From contig JARIAR010000037.1 of the NCBI GenBank assembly GCA_029257805.1, forward strand, positions 1 through 36,874: DNA of 36,874 nucleotides, in the 5' to 3' direction. The DNA comes from Blautia sp. (lineage in GTDB: Bacteria > Bacillota > Clostridia > Lachnospirales > Lachnospiraceae). Shown here in pieces: positions 25,681 through 34,266 of this stretch (positions within the stretch are counted from its first letter, which is position 1; every line of letters begins with the position of its first letter). Made by a program: the position numbers and the translations under genes. The notes under the pieces were generated by a model. The model saw only the letters and a program-made list of their open reading frames with translations, was not told where the DNA came from and ran no database searches.

Positions 25681-25730
25681 AAAACACCCCCTGGCATATT
25701 TATTTTAATATATGTCTTCGAGAGTGTTTT
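25681..25730 (-). promoter_or_regulatory. Hairpin overlapping the cwlD ribosome binding site
   Basis: AAAACAC (25681-25687) pairs with GTGTTTT (25724-25730), and GGCATAT (25693-25699) with ATATGTC (25710-25716). On the minus strand it ends in TTTTTT, so it can act as terminator of the GH18 gene. Its 3' arm also contains the AGGGGGTG ribosome site of cwlD, so it could reduce cwlD translation on read-through transcripts. Confidence 0.55.
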
Positions 25731-25757
25731 TATCTTTCCTGTTTTTATATTTTTAAT

Positions 25758-27407
25758 TTATTGCAGGTTTTCACTAATTGCCTGCCAAATACCGGAATCT
25801 TCAAATCCAAGCTTCCATGCAGCTACACCGGCAAGTTTATATTTAGGTACAAGTTTTACTTTTTCTGCAATGGATTGTGCATCTTCTATCCACATTTGGA
25901 AAGAAGCACCTTCTTTTTCGAATGTTCCATAGTTCTGGCTTGTAGTTTTATCCCAATATGTTTCAACATTATACTTAGAAATAACTTCCTGAACCTGTCC
26001 CATTCCTATTGCTTCACTGGAAAGAGTTCCTGCAAGTGTTTTCCACAATCTTGTATAAAATGGAACTGCATTGATCACACGTTCTGCCGGAACTTCTGCC
26101 AAAGTATCCTGAATTCCTTTTTCCACCCATGGAAGGGATGCGACGGAACCAGCTTCTTCTGATCCTACATAATGTTCGTCATATCCCATTATAATAACAT
26201 AATCCACTACCCGACCCTGTTCTGCTCGATCGTAATGGCTCGTAAAATCTTCCGGAACCGGATTATCTACGGATAGCACAAGATGATTCTTATGACATTC
26301 CACAGACAATTCTCTCAGGAACTGAAGGAAATGGATCCCAACCTCTTCTTCCAGATATTCAAAATCCACATTAATTCCATCAATTCCAGCTGCAAGTGCC
26401 GAATCTATAAGCTGCTGTACAAGATTCTGACGTGAGCCGGTGTGGGAGAGTACTTGTGTTGTACTGATATTTTCACTAAAATTATCAACAAGTCCCCAGA
26501 CCTGCAGTCCACGCTCATGGGCAAGACTTACATAATCCTCTGTTGCAATACTGGAAATATTCCCACTATTATCAATAATGGAAAACCATGTAGGAGAAAT
26601 CACATTAACCCCTGTCATATTAGCAATTGCTTCCGGAAGTCCTGCATTTGCTTCCACAGACGTTACCTGATGCCAGACAAGATTTACCGGTTTGTCCATG
26701 GTAATGTAATTGTATTCTTCTCTTGCAAACTTACGGTCTGCTGTTATTTTTTCGGGATCACTTACTGCTTTTTTCTGAACATATCCGATATATCCATCCT
26801 GTGTTGCAACCTGATCCCAGTCTTCTAATTCTTCCATAAGAATCATAGTGCTGCCCTTTTCAATCTTTGAAAGAACTTCTGATTTAATGCCGCCTCTATA
26901 GCGCACATACGTATCTTTTTTCGCAGTGACAGTATTTACATCTGAAAATTGATACTGAATTGCAATTCTTCCCGGATTCTCATATACAAAAACATCCATA
27001 TCTGTATACTGACTGATATAAGAAACGCTCAGATAAATTGTACCATCTTTCTGCCAAACTTCACTCCCTGCTTCCTGCGATGCAGGCATGGAAGTAACTT
27101 CAGAAGGCGTTGCATAAAGAATCTGCTGACCTTCCTCGTCCCAGTAATATCTCTGATTCAAATACGTATTCACTACATCCAGAGGCAGATATTCCTGTCC
27201 GCCGGCCAGAAGACCTCTCTGTTCCAGTTTTTCTGTTCCAAGAATCAAAGCGGCTTCCCCTGGTGCAATCTGTCCATAATATTCATTTAAGTCCATCTGC
27301 TTCTTTGTAGGAATATACTTTGATATTACGTGTGTAGCACCTCCTACTACAGCTACAATAATGATTAAAACGCACACCACCAAAGCAGGTATGTATTTTT
27401 TCTTCAT
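25758..27407 (-). CDS. Membrane-anchored GH18 glycosidase with SH3-like domain
   Basis: A 549-residue protein with an N-terminal membrane anchor (about 6-24) and an extracytoplasmic part. A first domain (YLPLDVVNTYLNQRYYWDEEGQQILYATP) resembles the copper-amine-oxidase-N-type beta domain. A bacterial SH3 segment (TYVRYRGGIKSEVLSKIEKGSTMILMEELEDWDQVATQDGYIGYV) follows. The GH18 barrel carries GIDGINVDFEYLEEE, with catalytic E350 in the DxxxxDxE pattern, and late strands IIMGYDEHY and GVAAWKLGFED. Related Bacillus enzymes (YaaH, YdhD) act on spore peptidoglycan, and cwlD is next. ATG 27407 lies 9 nt after AGGA; an ATG two codons upstream is possible. Confidence 0.9.
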   Translation of the reverse strand: MKKKYIPALVVCVLIIIVAVVGGATHVISKYIPTKKQMDLNEYYGQIAPGEAALILGTEKLEQRGLLAGGQEYLPLDVVNTYLNQRYYWDEEGQQILYATPSEVTSMPASQEAGSEVWQKDGTIYLSVSYISQYTDMDVFVYENPGRIAIQYQFSDVNTVTAKKDTYVRYRGGIKSEVLSKIEKGSTMILMEELEDWDQVATQDGYIGYVQKKAVSDPEKITADRKFAREEYNYITMDKPVNLVWHQVTSVEANAGLPEAIANMTGVNVISPTWFSIIDNSGNISSIATEDYVSLAHERGLQVWGLVDNFSENISTTQVLSHTGSRQNLVQQLIDSALAAGIDGINVDFEYLEEEVGIHFLQFLRELSVECHKNHLVLSVDNPVPEDFTSHYDRAEQGRVVDYVIIMGYDEHYVGSEEAGSVASLPWVEKGIQDTLAEVPAERVINAVPFYTRLWKTLAGTLSSEAIGMGQVQEVISKYNVETYWDKTTSQNYGTFEKEGASFQMWIEDAQSIAEKVKLVPKYKLAGVAAWKLGFEDSGIWQAISENLQ

Positions 27408-27471
27408 AGTCATTCTTCCTTTCGGTACTTCATTACGGGTATCATATATTTCCCAGTTGCTAAGCGTTTTC

Positions 27472-27480
27472 ATTATATCA
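27472..27480 (-). promoter_or_regulatory. Extended -10 promoter of the GH18 gene
   Basis: TGATATAAT on the minus strand, a perfect TATAAT with the TGn extension, about 65 nt before the start codon. The -35 is poor. Confidence 0.55.
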
Positions 27481-27537
27481 TATTTTTTAAATATTGCATT
27501 ACAAATTTCGACATTTCACACTTTCTTTATATTTTGA

Positions 27538-27583
27538 CCCCTGATAGTTTGTATGAGTAGGGGATCTTACCAGTTTTCAGGGG
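27538..27583. repeat. Imperfect inverted repeat CCCCTGA...TCAGGGG
   Basis: CCCCTGA (27538-27544) and TCAGGGG (27577-27583) form the foot of a hairpin with a 32-nt interior. The flanks are partly similar (GACCCCTGATAG versus GGCCCCTGAAAA on the opposite strand). It lies behind the 79-residue protein gene. No U-tract follows on the minus strand, so it is not a typical terminator in that direction; on the plus strand a T-rich stretch follows. Function unknown. Confidence 0.45.
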
Positions 27584-27601
27584 CCTTTCTCTTATGTTTT
27601 C

Positions 27602-27841
27602 TTAAAAATCTTTGACAAAATCAAAGTTCACACAGGCGATTTTTCCTGTTTCATCTTCTGTGTAATCCCGCATATACACTCCGCCTTCTGCAATTTGACA
27701 GGCTTTTGCAATGGATTTCGGCGTGCTTGGATTGCCATCAAGATAAAGGGATATCCCCTGGCTTTCATAACACTCTAATTCCATACGAAGGGGTTTTCGG
27801 GATTTTTTTTTCTTTTTTTCCTGTGATATATTTTCCTTCAC
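27602..27841 (-). CDS. Small protein of unknown function (79 residues)
   Basis: I do not recognise this protein. It has a Lys-rich N-terminus (EKKKKKSRKPLRM) followed by a compact, globular-looking part LECYESQGISLYLDGNPSTPKSIAKACQIAEGGVYMRDYTEDETGKIACVNFDFV. No membrane segment or signal; two Cys, not in a metal pattern. GTG start preceded by a strong GGAGG at a short spacing of 4. It has its own promoter and a leader of about 230 nt with long-range base pairing, which is unusual for so small a gene and argues that it is really expressed. Confidence 0.8.
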   Translation of the reverse strand: MKENISQEKKKKKSRKPLRMELECYESQGISLYLDGNPSTPKSIAKACQIAEGGVYMRDYTEDETGKIACVNFDFVKDF

Positions 27842-27891
27842 ATATCCTCCTTTCTTCTAAATTAGATTTTAGAAAACACCTGATAGGTTCT

Positions 27892-28072
27892 GGAAAAGAT
27901 AAATATACTGGAATTGTGTTCATTCGTTTGGGAAAAATCCTATGCCTCAGCCAGAATGCTGATGAATATTCCCGGCATGGATGTAATAGATTTATAAGAT
28001 TGTGATAATTGGCTATAATTAAGGAATCTGGCATTTCGTTGTCCTTCCAATTCCAGACCAATTATCTTTTCC
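27892..28072 (-). ncRNA. Structured leader RNA closed by two long-range helices
   Basis: Starting at the predicted transcription start, GGAAAAGATAA (28062-28072) pairs perfectly with TTATCTTTTCC (27892-27902), 11 bp. After a symmetric 5x5 loop, CTGGAATTG (28048-28056) pairs perfectly with CAATTCCAG (27908-27916), 9 bp. The 131 nt enclosed include a hairpin of ATGCC/GGCAT with TCAGC/GCTGA above it and a GGGAATATTCA bulge, and a smaller TAATT/AATTA hairpin. After the closing stem come AACCT-ATC-AGGT and TCTAAA/TTTAGA hairpins just before the ribosome site. I cannot assign it to a known riboswitch; clostridial orphan RNAs such as raiA or Clostridiales-1 should be compared. Confidence 0.72.
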
Positions 28073-28079
28073 TGCCCCT

Positions 28080-28107
28080 ATTATACCAATTCTCTTCTTA
28101 AATGCAA
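28080..28107 (-). promoter_or_regulatory. Promoter of the structured leader and 79-residue protein gene
   Basis: On the minus strand TTGCAT (28102-28107), 16-bp spacer, and TATAAT (28080-28085) with the TGn extension (TGGTATAAT). The predicted start falls at the first bases of the closing helix of the leader, which supports both calls. Confidence 0.8.
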
Positions 28108-28179
28108 CTATTTTATGAAAAATAGAATTTTTTTTCGTTTTTTTTTCGAAATATTTTATATTTCTTCAAATTGATTTCC

Positions 28180-28209
28180 TTTACATCTTACATCCTTCTG
28201 TTATATAAT
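28180..28209 (+). promoter_or_regulatory. Promoter of mecA
   Basis: TTTACA (28180-28185), 18-bp spacer, TATAAT (28204-28209). It is divergent from the leader promoter; about 70 bp of very T-rich DNA lie between them. Confidence 0.72.
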
Positions 28210-28270
28210 ATAGTTCGTAAAACCATATTATAAAAATATAATCATGACAACAAGAATAGGATGTGATGAT

Positions 28271-29023
28271 ATGAAAATAGAAAAAATCAATGATAACCAG
28301 ATTCGCTGTACACTTACAAAACAGGATCTGGAACACCACCAAATCCGTATAAGCGAACTCGCTTACGGTACAGATAAAGCAAAACAACTTTTTCGCGATA
28401 TGATGCAGCAGGCACAACTTCAGTTTGGTTTCGAAGCGGATAATATTCCGCTTATGATTGAAGCCATTCCTGTAAGCACTGACAGCATTATTCTGATTAT
28501 TACAAAAGTGGAAGATCCTGAAGAACTGGATACCCGTTTTTCCAAATTTGCGCCTTTCAAAAGTACAGAGCAAAATGATCCTGTACAATTCGACGGCGCC
28601 GATAATATTATCGATGTTTTTCAGAAACTAATGGATGCTAAAGCAAAAGGACGTTCAAAAAAATCCGAAACAGAAACGGATTCCGATCCTAAAGAAACTG
28701 CAGAAGTTTCTCAGGAAGAACCGGTGAATATTAATCTGATCCGTCTTTACACCTTCCATACCTTAGATGACGTAATTGACGCAGCGCATGGATTAAATGG
28801 CTTTTTTGCAGGAAGAAATACCTTGTATAAATCCTCAAAATCCGGATATTACCAACTTGTGATCCATCAATCTTCCTGTACACCGGAAAGTTTCAATAAA
28901 GTCTGCAATATCTTATCTGAATACGGAAAGGGAAAAGCATTTACAAGCGCAGGTGAAGCTTATTTTACAGAGCATGAAGAACGCATTTGCGAAAATGCAC
29001 TTCAACAACTTATGCAAATTTAA
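28271..29023 (+). CDS. mecA: Adaptor protein MecA
   Basis: Adaptor that brings substrates to the ClpCP protease; in B. subtilis it targets ComK and also dampens SigmaH and Spo0A activity. The 250-residue protein starts MKIEKINDNQIRCTLTKQDL, the usual MecA N-terminal substrate-binding domain, then an acidic low-complexity linker (KKSETETDSDPKETAEVSQEEP), and the C-terminal ClpC-binding domain from LIRLYTFHTLDDVIDAAHGLNGFFAGRNTLYK. The frame opens nine codons earlier, but the ATG at 28271 is the conserved family start, with a weak TAGGATG site. Monocistronic, with its own promoter and terminator. Confidence 0.95.
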   Translation: MKIEKINDNQIRCTLTKQDLEHHQIRISELAYGTDKAKQLFRDMMQQAQLQFGFEADNIPLMIEAIPVSTDSIILIITKVEDPEELDTRFSKFAPFKSTEQNDPVQFDGADNIIDVFQKLMDAKAKGRSKKSETETDSDPKETAEVSQEEPVNINLIRLYTFHTLDDVIDAAHGLNGFFAGRNTLYKSSKSGYYQLVIHQSSCTPESFNKVCNILSEYGKGKAFTSAGEAYFTEHEERICENALQQLMQI

Positions 29024-29060
29024 GTTGCTTTGATTTTCCTGAAAATATTTTAATACAAAA

Positions 29061-29120
29061 AAAAGCCCCCATCAATAACGGCAGATTTTCATACTGCCTT
29101 ATTAATGGGGGCTTATATTT
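29061..29120. terminator. Bidirectional terminator between mecA and the DUF1858 gene
   Basis: A long stem: AAGCCCCCAT (29063-29072) with ATGGGGGCTT (29105-29114), then AATAA/TTATT and GGCAG/CTGCC inside. A- and T-tracts flank it on both sides, suiting the two convergent genes. Confidence 0.92.
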
Positions 29121-29132
29121 TTTAATTATTTT

Positions 29133-29333
29133 TTATTCTCCAAGGAAATCATTAATCTGCTGAACCAGAATGTCCACATCAAGACCATGAACAGCTGCTG
29201 CCTCTTCTAATGATTCCATCTGTGCAGACGGGCAACCCAGGCAGTGCATACCTGCTCTCATCAGAATTGGTGCAATATTAGGATCTAAATTAATAAGCTG
29301 ACCAATCAGCATATCTTTTGTTACCTTTGCCAT
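29133..29333 (-). CDS. DUF1858 redox-disulfide domain protein
   Basis: A 66-residue single-domain protein. DUF1858 occurs at the N-terminus of iron-sulfur repair proteins (ScdA/RIC) and as a stand-alone partner of hybrid cluster proteins. The pattern is MAKVTKDMLIGQLINLDPNIAPILMRAGMHCLGCPSAQMESLEEAAAVHG, with the C-x-x-C pair CLGC at the helix start. It probably handles redox or iron-sulfur chemistry; function of stand-alone members is not settled. It has a good AGGAGG site and a divergent promoter region shared with a ferredoxin gene. Confidence 0.9.
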   Translation of the reverse strand: MAKVTKDMLIGQLINLDPNIAPILMRAGMHCLGCPSAQMESLEEAAAVHGLDVDILVQQINDFLGE

Positions 29334-29392
29334 TGTGATTCCTCCTTTTTCATATAAAATATACGAAAACTGTATATAGCTTCGCTCTTGCT

Positions 29393-29421
29393 ATTATAAT
29401 ACTAAACAGCTCCAGAATCAA
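29393..29421 (-). promoter_or_regulatory. Promoter of the DUF1858 gene
   Basis: On the minus strand TTGATT (29416-29421), 17-bp spacer, TATAAT (29393-29398). The -35 is covered by a perfect inverted repeat at 29414-29429. Confidence 0.72.
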
Positions 29422-29429
29422 CTGATTCT
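29414..29429. promoter_or_regulatory. Candidate operator (inverted repeat) over the DUF1858 -35 box
   Basis: AGAATCA-AC-TGATTCT, a perfect 7-bp inverted repeat with a 2-bp centre, lies exactly on the -35 element. The position suits a repressor; no regulator can be named from sequence. Confidence 0.45.
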
Positions 29430-29458
29430 ATTCTAAAAATTTGTTTATAATTTAATAC

Positions 29459-29709
<251 letters not shown>

Positions 29710-29726
29710 TTTCATATTTTTTCGGC

Positions 29727-29767
29727 AAAACAGGCTGTGGCAAAATGCCACAGCCTGTTTTTTATTT
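29727..29767. terminator. Bidirectional terminator between ferredoxin and MerR-like gene
   Basis: A perfect 16-bp stem AAAACAGGCTGTGGCA (29727-29742), AAA loop, and its complement (29746-29761), followed by TTTATTT. It abuts the stop codon of the convergent gene. Confidence 0.93.
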
Positions 29768-30262
29768 ATGTATCTTGTATTTTTTCTTTTCTCTTTTTTC
29801 TGAAGCAGCAGCTGCTTCCCGCCTTGCCAGTTGCTGTCTGCGAATGGCTTCATCAAGCGAACGACACCGCATCTCTCCCTCATTTTTAATCTGCATTTCC
29901 TGCCTGATCAAACGCTCCAGAATTTTTTGAAATTCTAAAATTTTATCACTATGTTCCTTATCCTTTACAGGCTCTTCCTGTTCCCATTCCTTTGCTTCAA
30001 TAAGCTTTACTTTATTTCGCTCAGAGCCCGGTGCATTTTGAGCAATTTTAGGAATGAGTTCTTTAATAGCAGACAACTTCAAACCACGACTCTTCAGTTC
30101 TCTGATATTCAAAAAAAGCTGAATATCGTATCCGGTATAGTAACGATGTCCCAATTCATTACGGCCAATCGAAAGATTCAACTCCTCTTCCCAGTAACGA
30201 AGTACATAAGACTTAATCCCTGTTGCTTCTGTGGCCTGCTGAACTGTATAATGCTTTTCCAT
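29762..30262 (-). CDS. MerR-family (RacA-like) transcriptional regulator
   Basis: A 166-residue protein with an N-terminal MerR-type helix-turn-helix: YTVQQATEATGIKSYVLRYWEEELNL, then GHRYYTGYDIQLFLNIRELKSRGLKLSAIKELI. After a charged linker a coiled coil follows (DKILEFQKILERLIRQEMQIKNEGEMRCRSLDEAIRRQQLARREAAAASEKREKKK). No Cys ligands, so not a metal sensor. This build of MerR head plus basic coiled coil resembles B. subtilis RacA-type or DUF3967-containing proteins, but the RacA function is not shown. Start ATG after AGGAGG. A TATAAT at 30304-30309 may be its promoter, with poor -35. Confidence 0.85.
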   Translation of the reverse strand: MEKHYTVQQATEATGIKSYVLRYWEEELNLSIGRNELGHRYYTGYDIQLFLNIRELKSRGLKLSAIKELIPKIAQNAPGSERNKVKLIEAKEWEQEEPVKDKEHSDKILEFQKILERLIRQEMQIKNEGEMRCRSLDEAIRRQQLARREAAAASEKREKKKYKIHK

Positions 30263-30360
30263 ACCATAACGCCTCCTGTCTCTTTTATGATAACAGGACC
30301 TTTATTATATTGCAAGAAAAACAAGTTGACATAATTCTACTCTTTTTCCCTGTTTCTATC

Positions 30361-30383
30361 AAAAAAAAGAGCCCGAAGGCTCT
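30361..30383 (-). terminator. Terminator of gdpP-rplI-dnaB
   Basis: AGAGCC (30368-30373), loop CGAA, GGCTCT (30378-30383), followed on the minus strand by eight T. It overlaps the dnaB stop codon. Confidence 0.92.
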
Positions 30384-31710
30384 ATTTTTTCATATTTACA
30401 AACTGTGTATACTTTGGCAGCCATACAAGTTCTACGGTTCCAATCGGGCCGTTACGCTGCTTTGCAATAATAATCTCTGCAATATCTTTTTTTTCTGTAT
30501 CTTTGTGATAATAATCATCACGGTAAATAAACATTACCACGTCTGCATCCTGCTCAATTGCTCCGGATTCTCGAAGATCCGAAAGCATTGGTCTGTGATC
30601 CGGCCTTTGTTCTACTGCTCGGCTTAACTGAGAGAGCGCCAGAACCGGTACGTCCAATTCACGTGCAAGTGCTTTTAAAGAACGGGAAATATCAGAAATC
30701 TCCTGCTGTCTTGAATCACTCTTTCCGCTTCCACTCATAAGCTGAAGATAGTCGATCATAATAACGCCAAGATTATGTTCCAACTTATATTTTCTACATT
30801 TAGAACGCATTTCTGCAATCGAGATACCAGGTGTATCATCAATGATCAAATTAGAACGCCCGATAATATCAGCACCCTCTACCAATTTTGTCCAGTCTTC
30901 ATCTTTCAAATTACCGGTACGCATATTTTGCGAATCTACATGTGATTCCATGGCAAGGAGACGATTTACAAGCTGTTCTTTTGACATTTCCAGACTAAAG
31001 ATCGCCACAGTTACATCTTTTCGAAATGCCATATACTGGGCAATATTCAATACAAAAGCTGTCTTTCCCATGGAAGGACGGGCTGCGATCAGAACAAGAT
31101 CCGACGCATGCATTCCAGATGTTTTATAATCCAGATCCACAAATCCTGTTGGGATTCCGGTTACAGAGCCTTTTAATTTTGACGCCCGCTCAATATTTCC
31201 AATTGCATTTAAAACCACCTGCTGAATGGGAACAAACTCCCCGCCATTGGTTTTTTGCAGAATATTGAACAATTTTTTCTCTGCTTCTTCCAGGATCGTT
31301 TCTGTACTTTCTTTTTCCAGATAACAGGAATTTGCCACTTCCTCATTAACCTTGATCAATCTGCGAAGCATCGCCTTTTCACTGACGATCTTTGCATAAT
31401 ATTTTACGTTTGCTGAAGTGGGAACCGCTGATATCAGATCTCTTACATACTCCATATTGCTTATATCCGGAGGCAGATCTTTCTCCTTTAAACGATTCTG
31501 AAGAGTTACTAGATCTACTGGTTTTCCCTCATTACACAATTCTACCATTGCATCAAAAATAATTCCGTACTGTTTCTGATAAAAATCTTCACTTGTGAGA
31601 ATTTCTGATGCTACCAAAATTGCATCTCTATCCAGGATCATGGAACCAATGACAGACTGTTCCGCTTCTATACTATGGGGAAGTATCCGTTTAATCAGTG
31701 CTTCTTCCAT
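30382..31710 (-). CDS. dnaB: Replicative DNA helicase DnaB
   Basis: The hexameric 5'-3' helicase of the replication fork (called DnaC in B. subtilis). The 442-residue protein begins with the N-terminal collar domain (PHSIEAEQSVIGSMILDRDAI), then the RecA-like domain: Walker A ARPSMGKTAFVLNIA, SLEMSKEQLVNRL, Walker B-like LGVIMIDYLQLMSG, and LSQLSRAVEQRPDHRPMLSDLRESGAIEQDADVVMFIYRDDYY with the arginine finger region. Follows rplI by 8 nt, the order seen in B. subtilis. No intein. Confidence 0.97.
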   Translation of the reverse strand: MEEALIKRILPHSIEAEQSVIGSMILDRDAILVASEILTSEDFYQKQYGIIFDAMVELCNEGKPVDLVTLQNRLKEKDLPPDISNMEYVRDLISAVPTSANVKYYAKIVSEKAMLRRLIKVNEEVANSCYLEKESTETILEEAEKKLFNILQKTNGGEFVPIQQVVLNAIGNIERASKLKGSVTGIPTGFVDLDYKTSGMHASDLVLIAARPSMGKTAFVLNIAQYMAFRKDVTVAIFSLEMSKEQLVNRLLAMESHVDSQNMRTGNLKDEDWTKLVEGADIIGRSNLIIDDTPGISIAEMRSKCRKYKLEHNLGVIMIDYLQLMSGSGKSDSRQQEISDISRSLKALARELDVPVLALSQLSRAVEQRPDHRPMLSDLRESGAIEQDADVVMFIYRDDYYHKDTEKKDIAEIIIAKQRNGPIGTVELVWLPKYTQFVNMKK

Positions 31711-31718
31711 TCTTTACC

Positions 31719-32165
31719 TTACGCCTCTTTCACCCATACCTTTAAGCTTCCGGTAACTTTTGGATGTAAACGAACCGGAACATTTGTTACACCGAGATTT
31801 CTGATAGGTCCTTCCATCTGAAATTTTTTCTTATCCAAATCCAGATTAAGCTGCGTTTTAGCAGCTTCTGAAATTTCTTTTGCAGAAATAGAACCAAAAG
31901 TTCTTCCACCTTCTCCTACTTTTAAAGTAAGAATTACTTCTTTTGTTTCTAATTCTTTGGCAAATTCTCTTGCAGCTTCCAGATTTTCTCTTGCAACCTT
32001 CTCCTCATTTGCTTTCTGAAGTTTTAAATCATTAAGATTTTTAGGTGTTGCCTCCAAGCCAAGTTTTTTGGGAATGATCATATTTCTCGCATACCCATCA
32101 CTTACATTTACAATTTCTCCTTTTTTTCCAAGAGATTTTACATCTTCCAATAAAATAACTTTCAT
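31719..32165 (-). CDS. rplI: Ribosomal protein L9
   Basis: The 148-residue 50S protein that bridges ribosomes and affects frame maintenance. The N-terminal rRNA-binding domain [40 protein letters not shown] is standard, followed by the long helix and the C-terminal domain with [12 protein letters not shown] and [15 protein letters not shown]. It starts 1 nt after the gdpP stop, so it is probably translationally coupled. Confidence 0.98.
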   Translation of the reverse strand: MKVILLEDVKSLGKKGEIVNVSDGYARNMIIPKKLGLEATPKNLNDLKLQKANEEKVARENLEAAREFAKELETKEVILTLKVGEGGRTFGSISAKEISEAAKTQLNLDLDKKKFQMEGPIRNLGVTNVPVRLHPKVTGSLKVWVKEA

Positions 32166-32166
32166 T

Positions 32167-34230
32167 TTATTTTTTCTCCTCTTCCTGACAAATCTGCTCT
32201 ATAATATCTTTCAGCATCTTCTCTGTATTTTCCAGTGTATCTTTTACCTGAGCGCCTGCAATATTTAAATGCCCGCCGCCGCCCATTCGTTCCATCATCA
32301 CCTGAACATTTACTTCATCAATTGCTCTGGCACTAATGTAGACCTCATTATTATAACTGGTAAGTACAAAAGAAGCCTTAACTCCGGCGATGTTCAACAG
32401 TTCGTTTGCGGCCTGAGCGCCTACAACAGTCGGACTTTCCAGGCCCTCACTTGGGCATTTTGCAATAGCAAAACATTCGTGATAAATTTCTGCACTTCGC
32501 ACTGCCTCTGCTCTTGCCTTGTAAGAATCAATATTGTCTCTTAACATTTTTCGAACACGTGTGACATCCGCACCATTTCTCCTTAGGAATGCAGCAGCTT
32601 CAAAAGTACGCACCCCGGCTCGTGTTGTAAAATTATTTGTGTCTATCATAATTCCTGCATATATACAGTCTGCTTCCTGACTTCTCAGACGCAGTCCATC
32701 ATAAAAATACTGTAGTATCTCCGCTACCATTTCGCATGTTGAGGAAGCATATGGCTCCACATAGGATAACACTGCATTTTCAATTACTTCGTTGCCGCGT
32801 CTGTGATGATCCAGAACTACTATTGTCTTTGTCAGATACAAAAGATCCTGACATTCTGTATAACTTGGCTTATTTGTATCTACTACAACAACTACCGTAT
32901 TGTTATCTACCAGCTCTTTTGCCTGGCTGCTGTCTACAAACATGGAAGGCTCGTAATCCGGATTTTCCATATATCCTGCCATTAAAGGACGAATGGAAGT
33001 AGTTGGATCATTTACCACAATGTGCACAGGTTTTCCAAGGGTCTTTCCTGCCCGATAAATACCAATGGCAGCTCCAAGTGCATCCACATCTGTAATTTTA
33101 TGTCCCATAACTACCACACGGTCTTTTGTACTTATAAATTCTTTAAGTGCCTGGGCTTTTACCCTGGCTTTTACACGTGTACTCTTTTCCATCTGCTGTG
33201 CTTTGCCACCGAAATATGTGATATTGCTCTCATTCTTAATCACAACCTGGTCTCCACCACGGCCCAGAGCCATTTCAATAGCGGTACGGGAATATTCATA
33301 ATTTTGAAGATACGTAGAACCATTCAATCCAATTCCGATACTTAAAGTAACCGCCATTTCATTTCCAATATTTACTGTTTTCACTTCTTCAAGAATATGG
33401 AAACGCTGTTCTTTTAAAGCTTCCAACGAACTTTGTCTCATAATAAGAAAATACTTATCTTTTTCCAGTTTACGCACAAGTCCATCAAAATTCGAAAAAT
33501 ACTTTGTAATTTTCCGGTCTATCAACGCAATAAGAAGAGATCTTCTTACATCTTCCACACTTTCCAGAGCTTCTTCATAATTATCAAGATATGCCAGAGC
33601 CACTACTAATTTATTATCTTCATTTTTTTGAATGTACTCTTTTAATTCTGTCTCATCATAAAGATAAACTGCGATCATACTTACATCATTTTCTATATTT
33701 TCCAAAACCTCAGCATGATTCACAACATCTTTCATTGTTACTCTTTGCATAGAGACACGATAAATTCTTCCGTTAAATTCCGTACTGATTTCCGATGTTT
33801 CTTTCTTTCCTGTTACCGGAAGCTTATCCCTTGTAATCTCCGGAAAAATCGTCTCAATATTTTTCTTATAAAACGGATCTTTTCCAGTAAGTTGGGAAAA
33901 CATTTTATTTGACCATATCATTCGCCCTTCCATATCCATAATTCCATAAGGAAGCGCCAGTTCCTCCAGCATTCTTCGTTCCAGCACATCATACTGATTT
34001 GCAAATGCAATAAGATCATTTAGAATCATCGGTCTATGATACTTCTGAAGTCCCACTGCGATCATGATATATATCAAAAATCCTATAGTTACCAGTATAC
34101 CCGCTTTTACATCCGTCATATATACAAGTATATTAAGAATGCCTAAAAAAATTGATAAATACAACGGCCATCTGATGAAATGCTTTAAAGGGCCTCTGAA
34201 TTTCAGCTTATCTTTCATAGTTCCTTCCAT
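32167..34230 (-). CDS. gdpP: Cyclic-di-AMP phosphodiesterase GdpP
   Basis: Membrane-bound enzyme hydrolysing c-di-AMP, which controls potassium and osmolyte balance and wall stress. The 687-residue protein has two N-terminal membrane helices (about 20-60), a PAS-like domain ([24 protein letters not shown]), a degenerate GGDEF domain (RHDLYL-type motif replaced; [15 protein letters not shown]), and the DHH/DHHA1 catalytic part: [52 protein letters not shown], and [12 protein letters not shown]. It heads gdpP-rplI-dnaB as in B. subtilis (yybT). ATG 34230 is used; an ATG four codons later has AAGGA too close. Confidence 0.96.
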   Translation of the reverse strand: MEGTMKDKLKFRGPLKHFIRWPLYLSIFLGILNILVYMTDVKAGILVTIGFLIYIMIAVGLQKYHRPMILNDLIAFANQYDVLERRMLEELALPYGIMDMEGRMIWSNKMFSQLTGKDPFYKKNIETIFPEITRDKLPVTGKKETSEISTEFNGRIYRVSMQRVTMKDVVNHAEVLENIENDVSMIAVYLYDETELKEYIQKNEDNKLVVALAYLDNYEEALESVEDVRRSLLIALIDRKITKYFSNFDGLVRKLEKDKYFLIMRQSSLEALKEQRFHILEEVKTVNIGNEMAVTLSIGIGLNGSTYLQNYEYSRTAIEMALGRGGDQVVIKNESNITYFGGKAQQMEKSTRVKARVKAQALKEFISTKDRVVVMGHKITDVDALGAAIGIYRAGKTLGKPVHIVVNDPTTSIRPLMAGYMENPDYEPSMFVDSSQAKELVDNNTVVVVVDTNKPSYTECQDLLYLTKTIVVLDHHRRGNEVIENAVLSYVEPYASSTCEMVAEILQYFYDGLRLRSQEADCIYAGIMIDTNNFTTRAGVRTFEAAAFLRRNGADVTRVRKMLRDNIDSYKARAEAVRSAEIYHECFAIAKCPSEGLESPTVVGAQAANELLNIAGVKASFVLTSYNNEVYISARAIDEVNVQVMMERMGGGGHLNIAGAQVKDTLENTEKMLKDIIEQICQEEEKK

Positions 34231-34266
34231 TCTTTTCTTTCCTTAAATTAACAAGAATCCGTTATT

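Noticed and set aside
25611..26162. 183-codon plus-strand frame antisense to cwlD and the GH18 gene
   Set aside because: It spans two good minus-strand genes and the hairpin between them; Cys/Phe-rich, shadow-like.
27765..28061. 98-codon minus-strand frame over the leader RNA and the 79-residue gene
   Set aside because: It runs through the structured leader and into the other gene in a different frame, lacks a ribosome site, and its residues look random.
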